A DNA stretch of 64,000 nucleotides from an uncultured Clostridium sp. (lineage in GTDB: Bacteria > Bacillota > Clostridia > Lachnospirales > Lachnospiraceae), in NCBI GenBank assembly GCA_947178445.1, contig CAMWYJ010000005.1:1-64000 (forward strand), written 5' to 3'. This document shows positions 61,464 to 64,000 of the stretch, one piece after another. Numbering within the stretch: position 1 is the stretch's first letter; each line of letters starts with the position of its first letter. The position numbers were made by a program, and so were the translations under genes. The notes under the pieces are model-generated. The model had not been told where the DNA came from. It was given only the letters and a program-made list of their open reading frames with translations, and made no database searches.

Positions 61464-62807
61464 ATGGATGAAGCAGTGATTAAGAAGGTACAACCGAATA
61501 GTGTGGAGGCAGAGCAGTCGGTGATTGGTTCCATGCTAATGGACCGGGATGCCATTGTGGAGGTTGCTGACATTCTGACGAGGGATGATTTTTACTACAG
61601 CCAGTATGGGATGATGTTTGAGGCGATGGTTACCCTTTATAATGAGGGGAAACCCGTGGATCTGCTTACGGTCAGTGAAAAGTTGAGAGAAATGGGTGCG
61701 CCGGATTCTGTCAGCAGCATGGAGTATGTCGGTGATATTTTAAATGTGGTTCCAACCTCTGCCCATGCGAAGCAATATGCCCAGATTGTGCAGGATAAGG
61801 CAACGCTTCGTAAGATGATTAAATTTACAGAAAAGACAACAGAGGCCTGTTATGCAGGTAAGAGCGATGTGACGGATCTGCTGGAGGATTCCGAAAAGGA
61901 GCTTTTTGATATTGTACAGAGGAGGAACGGAGGAGAGGAATTTGTTCCGATGCAGGATATTGTGTTGAATGTATTAGATACGATTGAGGCATCTGCAAAA
62001 CGGGGCAGTAAGATTACAGGTGTTCCAACAGGGTTTATTGATTTGGATGAAAAGCTTACCGGTTTGCATGGTTCTGAGCTTATATTGATCGCGGCGCGTC
62101 CTGCTATGGGAAAGACGGCATTTGCACTGAATATTGCGCAAAACGCAGCATTTAAGGCAAATGTGCCATGTGCTATTTTTAGTCTTGAGATGAGCAAGGA
62201 GCAGTTGGCAACCCGTCTGATTGCCATGGATTCCATGGTGGATTCCCAGGCAATCCGTACCGGGCAGCTGGTGGATTCTGACTGGGACAAGCTGATGGAT
62301 TCCACTTACCGTGTGGCATCTACACCGATGTTTATTGATGACACGCCGGGTATTTCTATTGCTGAGCTTCGCTCAAAGTGCCGTAAGCTGAAACAGACAC
62401 AGGATTTGGGATTGATTATTATAGACTATTTGCAGTTAATGAATGGAAGCGGAAAATCCGAATCCCGTCAGCAGGAAATATCGGAAATCAGCCGTTCCCT
62501 TAAGAAATTAGCCCGTGAGCTGGATGTGCCTGTGATTGCGCTGTCCCAGTTAAACCGTGCGGTGGACAGCCGTGAAGACCACAAGCCGGTTATGTCGGAT
62601 CTGCGTGAGTCTGGGGCAATCGAGCAGGATGCGGATGTGATTATGTTCATTTACCGCGATGATTATTACAATAAAGAATCTACAAAACCGGGTATTGCAG
62701 ATATCATTGTGTCAAAGCAGAGAAATGGTTCTACAGGACCGATAGAACTGGTTTGGCTTGGCAAGTATACAAAGTTTGCAAACAAGGAACGCAGAGGAAA
62801 AAATTAA
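61464..62807 (+). CDS. dnaB: Replicative DNA helicase
   Basis: The hexameric 5'-3' helicase at the replication fork. The N-terminal domain (S-V-E-A-E-Q-S-V-I-G-S-M-L-M-D) precedes a RecA-like domain with Walker A A-R-P-A-M-G-K-T-A-F, Walker B L-I-I-I-D-Y-L-Q-L-M and D-L-R-E-S-G-A-I-E-Q-D-A-D. The length of 447 is normal and no intein is present. GGAAAG lies before the ATG. Confidence 0.97.
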   Translation: MDEAVIKKVQPNSVEAEQSVIGSMLMDRDAIVEVADILTRDDFYYSQYGMMFEAMVTLYNEGKPVDLLTVSEKLREMGAPDSVSSMEYVGDILNVVPTSAHAKQYAQIVQDKATLRKMIKFTEKTTEACYAGKSDVTDLLEDSEKELFDIVQRRNGGEEFVPMQDIVLNVLDTIEASAKRGSKITGVPTGFIDLDEKLTGLHGSELILIAARPAMGKTAFALNIAQNAAFKANVPCAIFSLEMSKEQLATRLIAMDSMVDSQAIRTGQLVDSDWDKLMDSTYRVASTPMFIDDTPGISIAELRSKCRKLKQTQDLGLIIIDYLQLMNGSGKSESRQQEISEISRSLKKLARELDVPVIALSQLNRAVDSREDHKPVMSDLRESGAIEQDADVIMFIYRDDYYNKESTKPGIADIIVSKQRNGSTGPIELVWLGKYTKFANKERRGKN

Positions 62808-62841
62808 CATTGCATTATCGGTTGCTGCTGAGAATGAAAGA

Positions 62842-62867
62842 ACGGGCTGTCAGATCTGACAGCCCGT
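62842..62867. repeat. Perfect 26-bp palindrome downstream of dnaB
   Basis: ACGGGCTGTCAGA followed directly by TCTGACAGCCCGT. No T-run follows on either strand, so it is a weak candidate for an intrinsic terminator; it may act as one with help or as a binding site. Confidence 0.7.
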
Positions 62868-62877
62868 ATCCGGTTAA

Positions 62878-63123
62878 CTATAATGCTTTGCTGAAGCAAC
62901 TGGCATATGTGACAATTGGTTTTCCGTTCGAACCATAACAGTTTGAGATTTCATGGATGATTGACTCATCATTTAACTCCACTGTCTGGTTGAAAGAGTG
63001 AAAAGACATCCGTTTCTTTTGGTCTCTCTTTGCTGCTTGTTTGTCGTGCCGCCTCTTAAAATCTGGTGTTGCAACGATAGCTAAAATCGGTGTAACGGTT
63101 TGATGAAAGGTTCCTGCATTCAT
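62878..63123 (-). CDS. Small hypothetical protein (81 aa)
   Basis: ATG 63123 has AAGGAGGC 7 nt upstream, which is better than the earlier start 20 codons back. The middle is strongly basic (F-K-R-R-H-D-K-Q-A-A-K-R-D-Q-K-K-R). No domain or membrane segment is recognised. It is convergent with dnaB. Confidence 0.6.
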   Translation of the reverse strand: MNAGTFHQTVTPILAIVATPDFKRRHDKQAAKRDQKKRMSFHSFNQTVELNDESIIHEISNCYGSNGKPIVTYASCFSKAL

Positions 63124-63332
63124 GGTAATCGCCTCCTTGCAATTACGGGTGAATGCCAACTGCTTCAATGAGAACAAATACAAGTGAAAAGTAACTTTTG
63201 CATTATAGTTCTTCTAATATATATATCGGAAAAAAGAAGGAAAAAGTTTGCCTGTAAGAGAAAAAAGTATTTGATTTTGTGAGGATAAGTTCAAGCTTGG
63301 ATGGTGTGATTTCAAGATCTTTCAAGAAACTG

Positions 63333-63722
63333 TTAAGGGGTATTTGGCTTTTGAAAGCTTAGGTGTTCTTTCAGCAGTTCCGTATATAACGCTTCTGCTG
63401 TCCAGAAAATATTATGTTCCGTTAAAATGGCCTTCAACCCGATTGGCGGGATGGAGGCTTCTTTGTATTTTGCTAAAAATACGTCTACTGTGTCAGAATC
63501 CATGCCGGAAAATACAAGCATTTCTGATGGGAAGTCTGCACCCTGGTAGGTTGTGCTTAGCCGATTAAACCCTTTAATGCCAGCCAGATATCCTAACTGC
63601 TGGCTGTAGGAGGTTATTTTTACCTTTGTCACATTGATTTTTAGTGGGCGGCAGATGCTCTCGATTTGTTTTGCCTTTCCCGGTTCTATATGAAATAAAA
63701 GAATGATTGGTTTATTTGCCAT
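63333..63722 (-). CDS. DUF3783 domain protein
   Basis: A 129-residue protein that looks like the DUF3783 family of Lachnospiraceae: N-terminal I-I-L-L-F-H-I, the middle M-L-V-F-S-G-M-D-S-D-x-V-D-x-F-L-x-x-Y, and the late P-P-I-G-L-K-A-I-L-T-E-H-N. The start has AGGAGACGG just upstream. It is an unknown-function family; no partner is evident. Confidence 0.72.
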   Translation of the reverse strand: MANKPIILLFHIEPGKAKQIESICRPLKINVTKVKITSYSQQLGYLAGIKGFNRLSTTYQGADFPSEMLVFSGMDSDTVDVFLAKYKEASIPPIGLKAILTEHNIFWTAEALYTELLKEHLSFQKPNTP

Positions 63723-63898
63723 GATCCGTCTCCTGTCTGTTATATGATTCTTCGTTATGGTATCCGTAAAACCACATATTCTAGTGCTTGGGCATATTTT
63801 TATACAAAATCTAGTATAATGGTTTCCTTTGAAAAAATCAATGATTGGATTGTATATATTTACTAAGAAAAATTGCTATTTTTACAAGGGAATTTTTG

Positions 63899-63927
63899 TT
63901 GTGATTTGTGCTAAAAATTGGTATAAT
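63899..63927 (+). promoter_or_regulatory. Promoter of a gene beyond the window end
   Basis: -35 TTGTGA (63899-63904), 17 bp, -10 TATAAT (63922-63927), directed out of the window. Confidence 0.6.
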
Positions 63928-64000
63928 CAAAATAGTATTTTATGCGATTTGATGAAAATAAGTCAGATACATCAAAAAGATGGCTTGCAAGCAGATGTAA

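Overview
This 64 kb stretch looks like a chromosome of an anaerobic, spore-forming Firmicute of the Lachnospiraceae type (class Clostridia). The evidence is a pyruvate formate-lyase operon, a full F1Fo ATPase operon whose c subunit carries Na+-type residues, spore genes (a gerA-type germinant receptor operon, spoIIR, cwlD-like amidase), MecA, DUF1858 and DUF1934 proteins, a gdpP-rplI-dnaB block, and frequent TTG starts behind strong AGGAGG sites. The genus cannot be fixed from sequence alone. No rRNA, tRNA or CRISPR array was seen.

Layout. 0-2.4 kb: end of a BspA-like leucine-rich repeat surface protein, then a membrane GGDEF protein. 2.4-6.6 kb (minus strand): ferredoxin, PFL activase and a pyruvate formate-lyase broken into separate genes: a 680-residue core, a 72-residue Cys-tailed small protein, and an 80-residue glycyl-radical domain. 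6.8-9.1 kb: a Gfo/Idh/MocA oxidoreductase with a short overlapping leader ORF, and a receiver-alarmone synthetase fusion. 9.4-13.1 kb: a VWA / MoxR ATPase / LRR three-gene module. 13.2-16 kb: DUF1858, mecA, cwlD-like amidase and a gene-poor stretch. 16-20 kb: secreted papain-like protease, Sua5, RpiB. 20-28.1 kb: the atp operon. 28.1-30.6 kb: a gene-poor, AT-rich accessory patch with twin long hairpins, a gutted methyltransferase pseudogene and an orphan protein that may have a class III cyclase-like fold. 30.6-35.8 kb: a two-component system, a nitrilase-family amidase and hemolysin III. 36-41.4 kb: flavin reductase, M23 endopeptidase, esterase, ispE and a GntR regulator. 41.8-46.6 kb: gerKA-gerKB-gerKC-like genes and spoIIR. 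46.8-55.3 kb: response regulator, large lipoprotein, histidine kinase and an FtsX-type ABC transporter. 55.7-64 kb: ddl, murI, DUF1934, methyltransferase, gdpP, rplI, dnaB and two small minus-strand genes.

The spaces between genes are rich in repeats. A MITE-like family (here called A; six copies and two solo ends) carries terminal inverted repeats ending in TTAGG/CCTAA. Three copies show 8-bp direct repeats of the target (two exact, one 7 of 8), so they were inserted by transposition. A 96-bp family (B) and short CCAA...TTTGG hairpins (C) also recur. Two different 5' leaders are each found twice in front of unrelated genes: D before the papain-like protease and a response regulator, E before gdpP and the methyltransferase pseudogene. 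These may be regulatory RNAs.

The strongest candidate for something little described is the split PFL: the core and glycyl-radical domain together add up to the usual single-chain length, and a third small gene between them resembles the start of the radical domain but ends in a cysteine motif instead of the glycyl loop.
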